From Cytobacillus horneckiae (GTDB lineage: Bacteria; Bacillota; Bacilli; Bacillales; Cytobacillaceae), in the NCBI RefSeq assembly GCF_002835735.1, contig NZ_PISD01000054.1:20669-84668 (forward strand): 64,000 bases of DNA. Reading direction: 5' to 3'. Of the stretch, positions 50,814-61,054 are shown in pieces. The notes beneath the pieces were generated by a model, which did no database searches, was not told where the DNA came from, and saw only the letters and a list, made by a program, of their open reading frames with translations. Position 1 is the stretch's first letter. Every line of letters begins with the position of its first letter. The translations under genes and the position numbers were made by a program.

Positions 50814-52793
50814 GTGAAGGAACAGTTTGAACTTGTTTCAAAATATTCTCCTGAAGGCGATCAGCCGGTCGCTATTAAAGAGCTTGTAAAGGGAATTAAA
50901 GAGAATAAAAAGCATCAAACGCTTTTAGGAGCAACAGGTACAGGGAAAACATTCACCATTTCTAATGTAATTAAGGAAGTGAATAAGCCTACACTAGTTA
51001 TTGCCCATAATAAAACACTTGCGGGGCAGCTATACAGCGAGTTTAAAGAGTTCTTCCCGAACAATGCGGTCGAATATTTTGTCAGCTATTATGACTACTA
51101 CCAGCCAGAGGCCTATGTACCTTCAACTGACACATTCATAGAAAAGGATTCAAGCATCAATGACGAAATTGATAAGCTTCGCCACTCAGCAACCTCCTCT
51201 TTATTTGAAAGACAAGATGTCATCGTTATTGCCAGCGTCTCGTGCATTTACGGCCTAGGTTCGCCTGAGGAATACCGTGAAATGGTGCTGTCTTTAAGAA
51301 CTGGGATGGAAATCGAACGCAATCAGCTCCTGAGAAAGCTTGTTGATATCCAATATGAACGCAACGATATGAATTTCATTCGCGGAACATTTAGAGTGCG
51401 AGGGGATGTAGTCGAAATCTTCCCGGCATCCAAAGATGAACATTGCTTAAGGGTTGAGTTTTTTGGCGATGAAATTGATCGCATTCGTGAGGTCGATGCA
51501 TTAACTGGTGAAATCATTGGCGAGCGTGACCATGTAGCAATTTTCCCAGCTTCCCACTTCGTTACCCGCGAAGAGAAAATGCGCGTTGCTATAGAGAATA
51601 TTGAGAAGGAACTTGAAGAGCGTTTGGCTGATTTAAGAGAGAATGGCCAACTTCTACAGGCACAGCGTTTAGAGCAAAGAACGAGGTATGATCTGGAAAT
51701 GATGAGGGAAATGGGCTTTTGTTCTGGAATTGAAAACTATTCACGACATCTGACTTTAAGGCCAGCAGGCTCAACTCCATATACACTTCTAGATTATTTT
51801 CCGAAAGACTTCTTAATGGTTGTCGATGAATCCCATGTCACACTGCCGCAGGTCAGAGGTATGTATAACGGGGACCAGGCGCGCAAGAGTGTCCTTGTTG
51901 AGCATGGATTCCGCCTGCCTTCCGCTTTGGATAACCGCCCGTTAACCTTCTCGGAATATGAGAATCATATTAACCAAATTGTCTATGTTTCAGCTACTCC
52001 GGGTCCGTATGAGCTTGAACATACACCAGAGGTCGTGGAGCAAATTATCCGTCCGACAGGATTGCTTGACCCGATTATTGAAGTGCGTCCAATCGAAGGC
52101 CAAATTGATGATTTAATTGGAGAAATACAGGAACGCGTGGAGAAAAATGAGCGGGTGCTAATCACTACCTTAACGAAAAAAATGTCAGAGGATTTAACTG
52201 ATTATTTAAAGGAAATCGGCATCAAGATTCAATACCTTCACTCTGAGGTAAAAACCCTTGAGAGAATTGAAATCATCCGTGAGCTACGACTTGGCAAATA
52301 TGATGTACTAGTGGGGATTAATCTTCTCAGAGAAGGACTTGATATTCCGGAAGTATCACTTGTAACCATTTTAGATGCTGATAAAGAAGGGTTCCTTCGT
52401 TCTGAACGCTCATTAATTCAAACGATCGGTCGTGCAGCCCGGAACGCAAATGGCAAGGTAATCATGTACGCGGATAAAATGACCAACTCAATGGAGCTTG
52501 CGATCAGTGAAACAAAGCGACGCAGAGCCATCCAGGAAGAACATAATGAAAAGCATGGCATTACTCCGCAGACAATTAAAAAGGATATTCGCGATGTCAT
52601 TCGCGCCACGCATGCTGCCGAGGAGCCTGAAGAATATAATGCATCTGAAAAACTGGGTAATTTGACTAAAAAAGAACGAGAAAAGCTTATTGGCAATATG
52701 GAAAAAGAAATGAAGGAAGCAGCCAAAGCGCTCAATTTCGAACGTGCTGCCGAGCTTCGTGATTTAATTTTGGAGTTAAAAGCGGAAGGGTGA
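50814..52793 (+). CDS. uvrB: UvrB, excinuclease ABC subunit B
   Basis: Damage-verifying helicase-like core of nucleotide excision repair. It has 659 residues: Walker A GATGTGKT near 40, beta-hairpin [12 protein letters not shown] near 95, helicase motifs VDESH, SATPG, and a C-terminal UVR motif ([21 protein letters not shown]) for UvrC contact. GTG start at 50814 set by GAGGAGG (50799-50805). LexA box upstream; uvrA follows after 9 nt. Confidence 0.98.
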   Translation: MKEQFELVSKYSPEGDQPVAIKELVKGIKENKKHQTLLGATGTGKTFTISNVIKEVNKPTLVIAHNKTLAGQLYSEFKEFFPNNAVEYFVSYYDYYQPEAYVPSTDTFIEKDSSINDEIDKLRHSATSSLFERQDVIVIASVSCIYGLGSPEEYREMVLSLRTGMEIERNQLLRKLVDIQYERNDMNFIRGTFRVRGDVVEIFPASKDEHCLRVEFFGDEIDRIREVDALTGEIIGERDHVAIFPASHFVTREEKMRVAIENIEKELEERLADLRENGQLLQAQRLEQRTRYDLEMMREMGFCSGIENYSRHLTLRPAGSTPYTLLDYFPKDFLMVVDESHVTLPQVRGMYNGDQARKSVLVEHGFRLPSALDNRPLTFSEYENHINQIVYVSATPGPYELEHTPEVVEQIIRPTGLLDPIIEVRPIEGQIDDLIGEIQERVEKNERVLITTLTKKMSEDLTDYLKEIGIKIQYLHSEVKTLERIEIIRELRLGKYDVLVGINLLREGLDIPEVSLVTILDADKEGFLRSERSLIQTIGRAARNANGKVIMYADKMTNSMELAISETKRRRAIQEEHNEKHGITPQTIKKDIRDVIRATHAAEEPEEYNASEKLGNLTKKEREKLIGNMEKEMKEAAKALNFERAAELRDLILELKAEG

Positions 52794-52802
52794 TCAAATC
52801 AA

Positions 52803-55679
52803 ATGGCAATGGAAAAATTGATTGTAAAAGGTGCCAGGGCACATAATTTAAAAAATATAGATGTTACTATCCCAAGAGATCAGCTAGTTGTAATCACCGG
52901 ATTATCTGGTTCAGGTAAATCCTCACTGGCATTCGATACAATCTATGCAGAAGGACAGCGCCGCTATGTTGAATCATTGTCCGCCTATGCACGGCAATTT
53001 CTTGGTCAAATGGATAAGCCGGATGTAGATACAATTGAAGGATTGTCTCCTGCCATTTCCATTGACCAAAAAACAACAAGTAAAAATCCGCGTTCGACAG
53101 TAGGGACAGTTACAGAAATATATGATTATTTACGTCTTCTCTATGCAAGGGTGGGCCGGCCAACTTGTCCAATTCATCATATCGAAATTTCTTCGCAGAC
53201 AATTGAACAAATGGTTGACCGTATTATGGAATATCCAGAAAGAACAAAAATGCAGGTGCTTGGCCCCTTAGTTTCCGGACGTAAAGGCACGCATGTGAAA
53301 ATCCTTGAAGAGGTGAAGAAGCAAGGATTTGTTCGCGTTCGAGTTGATGGGGAAATGCGTGATTTAGACGATGATATTGATCTTGAAAAAAATAAAAAGC
53401 ATTCAATAGAAGTAGTCATCGACCGCATTGTCGTAAAAGAAGGAGTTGCAGCCCGTTTGGCTGATTCGATCGAAACGGCCCTTAAAATGGGAGGCGGCAA
53501 GGTTATTATTGACGTAATTGGGGAAGAGGAGCTGCTGTTCAGCGAAAATCATGCTTGCCCACATTGCGGATTCTCAATCGGTGAGCTTGAACCGAGGATG
53601 TTTTCATTTAATAGTCCATTTGGCGCCTGTCCTGAATGTGATGGGCTCGGCTCTAAGCTTGAGGTTGATCCCGATTTGGTCATACCTGATAAAGGATTGA
53701 CCTTGAAGCAAAATGCAATTGCCCCTTGGGAGCCAAGCAGTTCGCAATATTATCCGCAGCTGCTCGAAGCAGTATGTACTCATTACGGTATTGATATGGA
53801 TACACCGATTAAAGATTTGCCAGATGACCAGCTGCAAAAAATTTTATACGGTTCTGGTAAAGATAAAATTTATTTTAAATATGAAAATGATTTTGGCCAA
53901 ATCCGTGAAGGAAATATCCATTTTGAAGGTGTAATCAATAATATTCAGCGCCGCTATAAAGACACAAGCTCAGATTATATTCGCGAGCAAATGGAGAAAT
54001 ATATGGGCGAGCATGCTTGTCCATCATGCAAAGGCTACCGCCTAAAAACGGAGAGCTTAGCGGTTCTTATTGACGGGAATCATGTTGGTAAAGTAACTGA
54101 TCTTTCTATCGAAGATGCATTCGAGTTTTTCGGTAACTTAAAGCTATCAGAAAAAGAAATGAAAATTGCCAATCTCATTTTCCGCGAAATTAAAGAGCGG
54201 TTAGGTTTCTTAATCAATGTCGGATTGGATTATTTGACATTGAGCAGAGCATCCGGCACATTATCTGGTGGAGAGGCGCAGCGTATCAGGCTGGCGACGC
54301 AAATCGGCTCACGCTTAACTGGCGTCCTCTATATATTAGATGAACCATCCATTGGATTGCATCAGCGTGATAATGACCGCTTAATTGAAACGCTGAAAAA
54401 TATGCGGGATATTGGCAATACGCTGATCGTCGTTGAACATGATGAAGATACGATGATGGCTGCCGATTATTTAATAGATGTTGGACCTGGTGCAGGTGTA
54501 CATGGTGGACAGATTATTTCAGCAGGTACACCTGATGAGGTGATGAATGACGACAAATCATTAACAGGACAATATTTAGCAGGGAAGAAGTTTATTCCGC
54601 TTCCAATTGAACGAAGAAAGAGCAATGGCCGTTATATTGAAGTGAAGGGTGCCAAAGAAAACAACTTAAAAAATGTAGATGTGAGATTCCCTCTCGGTAC
54701 GTTTACTGCCGTCACTGGGGTATCTGGATCAGGGAAAAGTACATTAATTAATGAAATTCTTCATAAAAGCCTGGCTCAGAAGCTGAATAGGGCGAAAAGC
54801 AAGCCGGGTGAGCATAAAGAAATTACAGGCATCGATCAGTTGGAGAAAGTGATCGATATTGACCAATCGCCAATTGGCAGAACTCCGCGTTCAAATCCGG
54901 CAACGTATACTGGTGTGTTTGACGATATTCGCGATGTGTTTGCTTCAACAAATGAAGCGAAGGTGAGAGGATATAAGAAAGGCCGCTTTAGCTTCAATGT
55001 AAAGGGGGGCCGCTGTGAAGCATGTCGAGGAGATGGCATCATAAAAATTGAAATGCATTTCCTTCCGGATGTTTATGTTCCATGTGAAGTTTGTCATGGC
55101 AAGCGTTACAATCGTGAGACACTTGAGGTCAAATATAAAGGAAAGAATATCTCAGAAATCCTTGATATGACTGTTGAAGATGCTGTGGAGTTTTTCGAAA
55201 ATATTCCTAAAATCAACCGCAAGCTGCAAACGATTTATGATGTAGGGCTTAGCTATGTAAAACTTGGCCAGCCTGCTACCACATTGTCTGGAGGAGAAGC
55301 GCAGCGCGTGAAGCTTGCTTCAGAGCTGCATCGCCGCTCAACAGGCAAGTCATTCTATATTCTTGATGAACCGACAACTGGCCTTCATGTTGATGATATT
55401 GCGAGATTGCTCGTTGTTTTACAACGTCTCGTTGACAATGGCGATACAGTACTTGTCATCGAGCATAATCTTGACGTCATTAAGGCAGCCGACTATATTA
55501 TCGACCTCGGACCTGAAGGCGGTCATAAAGGCGGTACAATCCTTGCGACAGGTACACCGGAAAAAATTGCAGAAACGCCAGAATCATATACTGGAAAATA
55601 TTTAAAACCGGTTCTTGAACGTGATCGAGCGCGTATGAAGAAGCAAATTGCTGAAAAAGAAAGTGTGCCTAACGCATAA
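52803..55679 (+). CDS. uvrA: UvrA, excinuclease ABC subunit A
   Basis: DNA-damage sensor ATPase, 958 residues. Two ABC modules: Walker [10 protein letters not shown] near 35 and GVSGSGKST near 645; signatures LSGGEAQR occur twice. Zinc clusters CPHC..CPEC (near 255-280) and CEAC..CEVC (near 740-765) are intact. Co-transcribed with uvrB and hence in the SOS response. Confidence 0.98.
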   Translation: MAMEKLIVKGARAHNLKNIDVTIPRDQLVVITGLSGSGKSSLAFDTIYAEGQRRYVESLSAYARQFLGQMDKPDVDTIEGLSPAISIDQKTTSKNPRSTVGTVTEIYDYLRLLYARVGRPTCPIHHIEISSQTIEQMVDRIMEYPERTKMQVLGPLVSGRKGTHVKILEEVKKQGFVRVRVDGEMRDLDDDIDLEKNKKHSIEVVIDRIVVKEGVAARLADSIETALKMGGGKVIIDVIGEEELLFSENHACPHCGFSIGELEPRMFSFNSPFGACPECDGLGSKLEVDPDLVIPDKGLTLKQNAIAPWEPSSSQYYPQLLEAVCTHYGIDMDTPIKDLPDDQLQKILYGSGKDKIYFKYENDFGQIREGNIHFEGVINNIQRRYKDTSSDYIREQMEKYMGEHACPSCKGYRLKTESLAVLIDGNHVGKVTDLSIEDAFEFFGNLKLSEKEMKIANLIFREIKERLGFLINVGLDYLTLSRASGTLSGGEAQRIRLATQIGSRLTGVLYILDEPSIGLHQRDNDRLIETLKNMRDIGNTLIVVEHDEDTMMAADYLIDVGPGAGVHGGQIISAGTPDEVMNDDKSLTGQYLAGKKFIPLPIERRKSNGRYIEVKGAKENNLKNVDVRFPLGTFTAVTGVSGSGKSTLINEILHKSLAQKLNRAKSKPGEHKEITGIDQLEKVIDIDQSPIGRTPRSNPATYTGVFDDIRDVFASTNEAKVRGYKKGRFSFNVKGGRCEACRGDGIIKIEMHFLPDVYVPCEVCHGKRYNRETLEVKYKGKNISEILDMTVEDAVEFFENIPKINRKLQTIYDVGLSYVKLGQPATTLSGGEAQRVKLASELHRRSTGKSFYILDEPTTGLHVDDIARLLVVLQRLVDNGDTVLVIEHNLDVIKAADYIIDLGPEGGHKGGTILATGTPEKIAETPESYTGKYLKPVLERDRARMKKQIAEKESVPNA

Positions 55680-55684
55680 CCTCT

Positions 55685-55714
55685 CAGGAGCAGTTCCATA
55701 TAGGACTGCTCCTG
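55685..55714 (+). terminator. First hairpin after uvrA
   Basis: CAGGAGCAGT/ACTGCTCCTG stem, but no T run. Its sequence is repeated in variant form at 55898-55925 on the other side of repeat C. Confidence 0.55.
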
Positions 55715-55720
55715 AAAGCC

Positions 55721-55895
55721 CTTGAGAAAGTGATTTTGTCCGCTTGACTCCTGTGGGAGTTGCGAGACAGTCGAGACACTAAACTAAAGGTTCGTTTGCC
55801 GAAGCGGCTCGACGCTCGCCCTGCGGAAAGCGAGTGGTAAGCCTCGGAATATCTCCAACTCTTTATTTTTATTATGAATTGAGTTTTCCGACAGC
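55721..55895. repeat. Mosaic intergenic repeat, copy C (inverted)
   Basis: About 175 bp, minus orientation. Read on the minus strand: AACTCAATTC, TCCGAGGCTTACCACTCGC, TTTCCGCAGGGCGAGCGTCG, CCGCTTCGGC, GTCTCGACTGTCTCGC and CACTTTCTCAA. It is flanked by two versions of a terminator hairpin. Confidence 0.8.
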
Positions 55896-55897
55896 TT

Positions 55898-55942
55898 CAG
55901 GAGCAGTCCCTTTGAGGGATTGCTCTAATCTTATTTTTTAAA
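55898..55942 (+). terminator. Second hairpin after uvrA
   Basis: GAGCAGTCCC/GGGATTGCTC stem, then TAATCTTATTTTTT. This is the functional-looking terminator; 55943-56100 shows nothing else. Confidence 0.75.
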
Positions 55943-56110
55943 AAGATCTGCAGACTCGTGCTGGATATGTGACAACGCTGAGACCGCGAAGGGCATATCT
56001 TAAAATTGCTTTTCCAAGGAAAAGACAACTTTTTGTAACCCTATAGAAAAAGCTGTGTAATCATCTTCATTTATAATAAAAAATAAAACAAAGGGGAAAG
56101 GGAGGGTATA

Positions 56111-56455
56111 ATGGAAGATTATTTAGCGAAATCGTTAGAAGAGTGGAAAGAAGATATTTCTGAGGTGCTTAGTCAAATTAATGAAGAATTTGAAAACATT
56201 AAGCTCGAGCTTAAGCTTTATTCGTATAAATACGGAATAACTAAGCAAGTCATTCAGTCTACTGTAAATGATGAGATTATAGACAGTATTCGCGAGCGGT
56301 ATCATAAACCTTTCGAAGAAAAATATAATCAGCTCAAAGAACAGGCAAAAGAGCTTGAAGAGAAACGTAAAGTTTTTCAAATGTTTGTACACAAAATCGA
56401 TGAGGTCAAACGTAAAGAAGCCCCAAGAACAACCGACTTGGCAGCCTATCAATAA
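56111..56455 (+). CDS. Unknown coiled-coil protein
   Basis: Not recognised. 114 residues, acidic and highly helical; a heptad-like stretch at about 70-105 (EEKYNQLKEQAKELEEKRKVFQ) suggests a coiled coil. No signal peptide or membrane segment. ATG follows GGGAAAGGGAGGG and a strong terminator follows, so it is a single-gene unit between uvrA and the yvl operon. Confidence 0.75.
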   Translation: MEDYLAKSLEEWKEDISEVLSQINEEFENIKLELKLYSYKYGITKQVIQSTVNDEIIDSIRERYHKPFEEKYNQLKEQAKELEEKRKVFQMFVHKIDEVKRKEAPRTTDLAAYQ

Positions 56456-56460
56456 CTTGA

Positions 56461-56494
56461 AACCGTCTAAGACCTAAGACGGTTTTTTTCTTTG
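56461..56494 (+). terminator. Terminator of the unknown coiled-coil gene
   Basis: AACCGTCT/AGACGGTT stem with an 8-nt loop then TTTTT. Confidence 0.9.
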
Positions 56495-56559
56495 GCAAAT
56501 ATGAGTTTAATAAAAGTAGCGTATATATAAATGTAGTTCAAACAAAACTTTTCAAAACC

Positions 56560-56585
56560 TGAAACTTTTTAACCGCTGTTTCGTA
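56560..56585 (+). promoter_or_regulatory. Sigma-W promoter of the yvl operon
   Basis: TGAAAC (56560-56565), exactly 16 bp, CGTA (56582-56585): a full match to the sigma-W consensus for cell-envelope stress. Confidence 0.88.
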
Positions 56586-56612
56586 AATATTAGTACGAAG
56601 GAGCTGAAAAAG

Positions 56613-56921
56613 ATGGACTCAAATAAGGTGCTTTCAGCGCTCAGCTATTTCAGTGTTTTGTTTGCGGGTATCATATTTCCTATAATAGTATTCTTTGTTG
56701 TAGAAAATATAGAAACGAAGCGGCATGCAAAACAGGCATTGATCTCTCATTTATGCCTGCTTGTTCCTGTACCAATTCTCATTTTCAGTCTTTTTGTTGC
56801 TTTTGAAAATGACGGGATGCCATTAATGTTCATTACTGCCGTTGTCCTAAGCATAGTTATTAGTCTAACAGTACTAATATGGAATATGATTAAAGGAATA
56901 AAAGTACTTTCGACAAATTGA
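56613..56921 (+). CDS. yvlA: Small DUF4870-like membrane protein (YvlA position)
   Basis: A 102-residue protein with three hydrophobic segments (about 7-30, 45-65, 72-95) and the DUF4870-like pattern LSYFSVLFAGIIFPIIVFFV with KRHAKQALISH. First gene of an operon equal to B. subtilis yvlABCD, driven by sigma-W. Role unknown; membrane stress defence inferred from the regulon. RBS AAGGAGCTG. Confidence 0.8.
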   Translation: MDSNKVLSALSYFSVLFAGIIFPIIVFFVVENIETKRHAKQALISHLCLLVPVPILIFSLFVAFENDGMPLMFITAVVLSIVISLTVLIWNMIKGIKVLSTN

Positions 56922-56940
56922 ATCATTTGGAGGGATTGTC

Positions 56941-58050
56941 ATGCAAGAAGAAAGAAAAAGAATCTTAAAAATGGTTGAGGATGGAAAGCTGTCTGTGGAT
57001 GAGGCGCTTACGCTGCTTGAAGAATTAGAAAAAGCGAGCAAAACAGCAGAAGAAAAGCAAGAAGATATCGTTAAGGATCTTTCAACAGCCGTCCACTTTG
57101 AAGAAGCGAAAAAAGAAGAGCCATTTAATTACAAATTTAATTCTGCAAAAGATAAGTTCATTGATTTTGTAGACTCTGCATTTAAAAAGATAAAGGATGC
57201 AGACTTGGACTTTAATTTTGGACATTCGATAGATATTTCACATATTTTTCAACAATCTGATGTATATTTTAAAGACATAGAAATTGATATAGCGAATGGT
57301 TCGGTAAAAGTTTTTCCTTGGAAACAGACGGATGTTCGCATTGAATGCGAAGCAAAGGTTTACCGTTCAGAAACGCAGGATGAAGCACGTCAAAAATTTC
57401 TTAATGACGTTGTCTTTACGATTAAGGATGAAAAATTAAAATTTTCTACACAGCAAAAATGGATTAAATTAAATGCAGTAATTTATGTTCCTGAAAAAGA
57501 TTATGAGAAATTAAAGCTCAGGACGTTTAATGGTCCAATAGAAAGTGAAAATATAACAGTATCATCATTTAAGGCCAAAACAGCGAATGGCAAAATAAAT
57601 ATGAAGAAACTACAAAGTAAACATGCTGAAATGGAAACCGTCCATGGCCAAATAACGGTTGAAAACAGTTTAGTCGATCATATTGAAGCAGAAACAATTA
57701 GTGGCATGATTAAGGTCGACGGAGATTATAAAAAGGTGGATGTCCATTCCTTTAACGGAGATGTATATTGCACAGTTAACGGCTCTCGCTGCGAATATAT
57801 CGAAACGAAAGCGACAACAGGAAGCTTAGAAATTGCTCTTCCTCCATTTTCAGAAGTGAATGGGGAACTTAAAACGAATCTCGGTAGCTTTAATGTCCAT
57901 TTAGACGGAATCGAGATTATAGAAGAAAAGAGCGATGTTATTCAAAAAGTTCTCCGCTTTAAGTCGATAAAAGATCCTAAGAGTGGTTTAAAGCTTGATG
58001 CAGATACAAAGACTGGTTCTGTCACAGTAAAAAAATCCAACGCTTTATAA
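56941..58050 (+). CDS. yvlB: YvlB, DUF4097-type adhesin-fold protein
   Basis: A 369-residue protein: N-terminal SHOCT-like helical segment (1-40, RKRILKMVEDGKLSVDEAL), a linker, then a right-handed beta-helix-like DUF4097 domain at about 120-365 with repeated ETVHGQITV, ETISGMIKV and SFNGDVYC turns. No signal peptide, so cytoplasmic or membrane-associated through partners. Envelope-stress operon member. Confidence 0.9.
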   Translation: MQEERKRILKMVEDGKLSVDEALTLLEELEKASKTAEEKQEDIVKDLSTAVHFEEAKKEEPFNYKFNSAKDKFIDFVDSAFKKIKDADLDFNFGHSIDISHIFQQSDVYFKDIEIDIANGSVKVFPWKQTDVRIECEAKVYRSETQDEARQKFLNDVVFTIKDEKLKFSTQQKWIKLNAVIYVPEKDYEKLKLRTFNGPIESENITVSSFKAKTANGKINMKKLQSKHAEMETVHGQITVENSLVDHIEAETISGMIKVDGDYKKVDVHSFNGDVYCTVNGSRCEYIETKATTGSLEIALPPFSEVNGELKTNLGSFNVHLDGIEIIEEKSDVIQKVLRFKSIKDPKSGLKLDADTKTGSVTVKKSNAL

Positions 58051-58092
58051 ACTCTATCTTCCTTACATCCAAATGAAGAGGTGTAAAGAGAG

Positions 58093-58437
58093 ATGAAATG
58101 GTTAATTGGAATTTTAATTAATGCCATTCTATTTATGGCAATTGCAGGCTTCTTTGAGGAATCCTTCTATTTATCAGGGTTCGGAGCTGCATTGGGCGCG
58201 AGTTTTATTTTATCTATATTAAATATTTTGGTTAGACCGATACTAATAATCTTAACACTGCCGATTACAGTGTTATCATTAGGCTTGTTTTTATTTGTCA
58301 TTAATGCCGTTACATTGCTTATTACGGATGGTTTAATGGGCAGCTCGTTTGAGATCGCAGGGTTCGGAACTGCCATACTTGTATCAATCTTAATGTCGAT
58401 TGCCAATGTAATTATTCAAAAGGTTGTTTGGCGCTAA
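58093..58437 (+). CDS. yvlD: YvlD, phage-holin-family-4-like membrane protein
   Basis: A 114-residue protein with four hydrophobic segments (GILINAILFMAIAGF, LGASFILSILNILVRPIL, LSLGLFLFVINAVTLLI, ILVSILMSIANVII). It is of the conserved membrane family DUF360/phage holin 4, not a true holin. Last gene of the operon. The PspC-like yvlC normally before it is missing. Confidence 0.9.
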   Translation: MKWLIGILINAILFMAIAGFFEESFYLSGFGAALGASFILSILNILVRPILIILTLPITVLSLGLFLFVINAVTLLITDGLMGSSFEIAGFGTAILVSILMSIANVIIQKVVWR

Positions 58438-58443
58438 GAGGAC

Positions 58444-58463
58444 GTCAGTTTATTTAGCTGACT
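58444..58463 (+). terminator. Left terminator hairpin of the yvl operon
   Basis: GTCAGTTTATTTAGCTGACT, a short stem without T run; 19 of 20 bases recur at 58661-58680 on the far side of repeat D. Confidence 0.6.
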
Positions 58464-58465
58464 CA

Positions 58466-58658
58466 GGCTGTAGAGAAACTCATTTCAAAAATAAAAATGA
58501 AGGGTTTGAGATTTTCCAATGCTTAACGCTTGATATATAGCGATTCGAGCGTTAAGCATATAGTGTCTCGACTGTATCGCTACTCTCTCGCAGGCGTCGA
58601 AAAGATACCTCTCCAAACCCAACTAAATTTACTTATTATCACTTTTTCTCAACACTGT
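58466..58658. repeat. Mosaic intergenic repeat, copy D
   Basis: About 193 bp: GGCTGTAGAGAAACTCATTT, GATTTTCCAATGCTTAACGC, GTGTCTCGACTGTATCGC, CTCTCCAAACCCAACTAAAT and CACTTTTTCTCAACACTG. The CCGCGGGG centre is replaced by an AT-rich palindromic block (GCTTAACGC...GCGTTAAGC, about 58522-58560). Flanked by the duplicated hairpin. Confidence 0.8.
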
Positions 58659-58660
58659 GA

Positions 58661-58686
58661 GTCAGCTTATTTAGCTGACTTTTTTT
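58661..58686. terminator. Right terminator hairpin (yvlD/nagA)
   Basis: GTCAGCTTATTTAGCTGACT followed by TTTTTT; bidirectional between convergent yvlD and nagA. Confidence 0.8.
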
Positions 58687-59851
58687 ATGTGCGTTCATAG
58701 CTTATTTCTCCACGGCAAATAGTCAAAACGACATTCATCTTTGGATCGAGCACGACTAAATCACTATCTTTGCCCGGCGCAATGCTGCCTTTTCTGTGAA
58801 ATAACCCAAGCTTTTTTGCGGGATTGGCACTGGCCAATTGAATGGCTTCTACTACGTTTAATCCTGAAAAATCCATCATATTGCGGACAGCTTCATTCAT
58901 TTTTAAAATACTGCCTGCCAAGGTCCCGTCCACCATTTTAGCCATTCCGTCAGCAACAAATACTTTCTGACCGCCAAGTTCATATTGTCCGTCCTGTAAG
59001 TATTTTGCCCGCATGCTGTCAGTAATAAGAATGATTCTTTCTAATCCTTTCATCTTTAGAGCCAGACTCACCATTTCAGGACAAATATGGTAGCCATCAG
59101 CAATAATTTCATTAGTCAATGAATCTAAAAGTAAAGCTGCCCCTGCAGCCCCAGCCTCTCGATGATGCATGCCGCGCATGCCGTTAAACAAATGGGTAAT
59201 ATGGGATGCACCGTTATTTGCTGCACGTTCTATTTCCTTATAGCTTCCATCGGAGTGCCCGATTGCTGCAATCATTTGCTGATGTGCTATATACTTTATA
59301 AATGACAAATCTAGGTCATTTTCGGGTGCATAGGTAACCATCTTTATTTTGTTGCCGGAAATTTTTCTCCATCTGGATAACAGAGGAATATTAGGCTTTA
59401 AGATATGGGCGTCAGGCTGGGCGCCTGCTTTACTTTTATTAATAAAAGGTCCCTCTAAATGAATGCCAATCATTTCGGATTCACCTGGTGAAGAAAAAAA
59501 TTCAGCAGTATTTTTAAGTGCCGATTCAATCTGCTGAACTTCCTGTGTAATCGTTGTTGCCAGGAAGCTTGTCGTTCCTTCTGAAGGGAGAGCCTGAGCG
59601 ATTGTAGACAACGCTTTTGCTGTCCCGTCCATCACATCGGCACCTGCAGCTCCGTGAATATGAATGTCAATAAATCCGGGGCTAATGATAAAGTCTGGAT
59701 GTAAATCAATCGTTTGCTTGATTTGAACATCTGGACATTGATTCATCGTCCCAACAGAGAGGATTTTTTTGTTTTCTATCAATATGTATCCATGAAATAA
59801 CTGTCCATCCTCACTGACAACCTGAGCATTTTTTAATAAAATCCGGCTCAT
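58685..59851 (-). CDS. nagA: N-acetylglucosamine-6-phosphate deacetylase
   Basis: Converts GlcNAc-6-P to glucosamine-6-P and acetate in amino-sugar use and wall recycling. It has 388 residues of the amidohydrolase superfamily: metal site HIHG near 60, Glu in LEGPFINKSKAGAQ, His in GHSDGSY and HLFNGMRGMHHREAGAAG, catalytic Asp in LITDSMRA. ATG 59851 after AAAGGAGAGG. The usual partners nagB and nagR are not downstream: yvlD follows in the opposite direction. Confidence 0.96.
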   Translation of the reverse strand: MSRILLKNAQVVSEDGQLFHGYILIENKKILSVGTMNQCPDVQIKQTIDLHPDFIISPGFIDIHIHGAAGADVMDGTAKALSTIAQALPSEGTTSFLATTITQEVQQIESALKNTAEFFSSPGESEMIGIHLEGPFINKSKAGAQPDAHILKPNIPLLSRWRKISGNKIKMVTYAPENDLDLSFIKYIAHQQMIAAIGHSDGSYKEIERAANNGASHITHLFNGMRGMHHREAGAAGAALLLDSLTNEIIADGYHICPEMVSLALKMKGLERIILITDSMRAKYLQDGQYELGGQKVFVADGMAKMVDGTLAGSILKMNEAVRNMMDFSGLNVVEAIQLASANPAKKLGLFHRKGSIAPGKDSDLVVLDPKMNVVLTICRGEISYERT

Positions 59852-59873
59852 CCGAGACCTCTCCTTTCGGTAG

Positions 59874-59894
59874 GTGATAGAATTATTTTATCAC
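59874..59894. promoter_or_regulatory. Possible operator ahead of nagA
   Basis: GTGATA and TATCAC, 9 bp apart, just upstream of the nagA ribosome binding site. It does not look like the NagR site of B. subtilis. Binding factor unknown. Confidence 0.4.
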
Positions 59895-60043
59895 TCACAT
59901 AAAAGGATAGTCTTAAAGGATTTGGTTCTTTTGAAAAAAATGCTAAAATAAAGGTCGTATCAATTTAATTGGCTCGAAGGCATTACTGTTTCAAAGTTTT
60001 TTAATAGATGGTTCATGTTTCTGATCAGGAGGAGGGGAATTGT

Positions 60044-60979
60044 TTGTCGAAGGTCCGGACGAAGGATGTTATAGAGAAATTTAATTTAGAATTGGTCAGT
60101 GGTGAGGAAGGAATAAATCGCCCGGTTACAACAAGCGATATTTCCAGGCCAGGTATTGAATTGGCGGGCTATTTCGATTATTTTCCGGCGGAACGAATTC
60201 AGCTTTTAGGGAAGACAGAGCTTTCGTTTACGGAGAAGCTGAATGAGCTTGAACGTGAGGCGCGGCTGGAACGCTTATGTTCAGACATTACACCGGCAAT
60301 CATTGTGACAAGGGATCTTGAAGTGCCGTTGGAATTGATTGAGGCTGCAGAACGAGAGGCTGTTCCTATTTTACGAACGAAACAAAAAACGACGAGGTTT
60401 TCTAGTTTGCTGACCAATTTTTTAGAAAGCAAGCTGGCTCCAACGACAGCGCTTCACGGTGTGCTCGTTGATATTTATGGCGTCGGTGTGTTAATTACCG
60501 GGAAAAGCGGTGTTGGTAAAAGTGAAACGGCACTGGAACTTGTTAAACGGGGCCACAGGCTTGTCGCTGATGATTGTGTAGAAATTCGCCAAGAGGATGA
60601 AGACACTCTTGTTGGTAGTTCTCCTGAATTGATTGAGCATTTACTGGAAATTCGCGGTCTAGGAATTATTAACGTAATGACGTTATTCGGAGCTGGCGCG
60701 ATTCGCCGATTCAAGAAGATTTCGATTGTGATGGATTTAGAAATATGGGATTCTAAGAAGCAATATGACCGGCTTGGTCTCGATGAGGAAAAGATGAAAA
60801 TTATAGATACAGAATTAACAAAACTGACGATTCCTGTTAGACCTGGACGAAACTTAGCCGTTATTATAGAGGTAGCGGCCATGAACTTCCGTTTAAAACG
60901 GATGGGAGTGAATGCGGCAGAGCAATTCACTAATCGCCTGTCAGATGTGATAGAAGATGGTGAACATGAAGATCGTTAA
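60044..60979 (+). CDS. hprK: HPr kinase/phosphorylase
   Basis: Bifunctional enzyme that phosphorylates or dephosphorylates Ser46 of HPr and so sets carbon catabolite repression through CcpA. It has 311 residues: catalytic-site HGVLVDIYG with His138, Walker A GKSGVGKS at 153-160, and HPrK signature [18 protein letters not shown]. The TTG start at 60044 is 6 nt after AGGAGGAGGGG and gives MSKVRTKDV, the family N-terminus. Leads the hprK-lgt-yvoD-ppaX-yvoF group. Confidence 0.97.
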   Translation: MSKVRTKDVIEKFNLELVSGEEGINRPVTTSDISRPGIELAGYFDYFPAERIQLLGKTELSFTEKLNELEREARLERLCSDITPAIIVTRDLEVPLELIEAAEREAVPILRTKQKTTRFSSLLTNFLESKLAPTTALHGVLVDIYGVGVLITGKSGVGKSETALELVKRGHRLVADDCVEIRQEDEDTLVGSSPELIEHLLEIRGLGIINVMTLFGAGAIRRFKKISIVMDLEIWDSKKQYDRLGLDEEKMKIIDTELTKLTIPVRPGRNLAVIIEVAAMNFRLKRMGVNAAEQFTNRLSDVIEDGEHEDR

Positions 60980-61054
60980 GTAAGTTTTTTTACAGATGGT
61001 GCAATCTTTGCAAGGTAAGCATCATTTGCATTACATATAGAAGGAGAAGTGGTT

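Noticed and set aside
58093..58437. YvlD as a phage holin and sign of a prophage
   Set aside because: The family name is historical; it sits in a sigma-W operon with no phage genes near.
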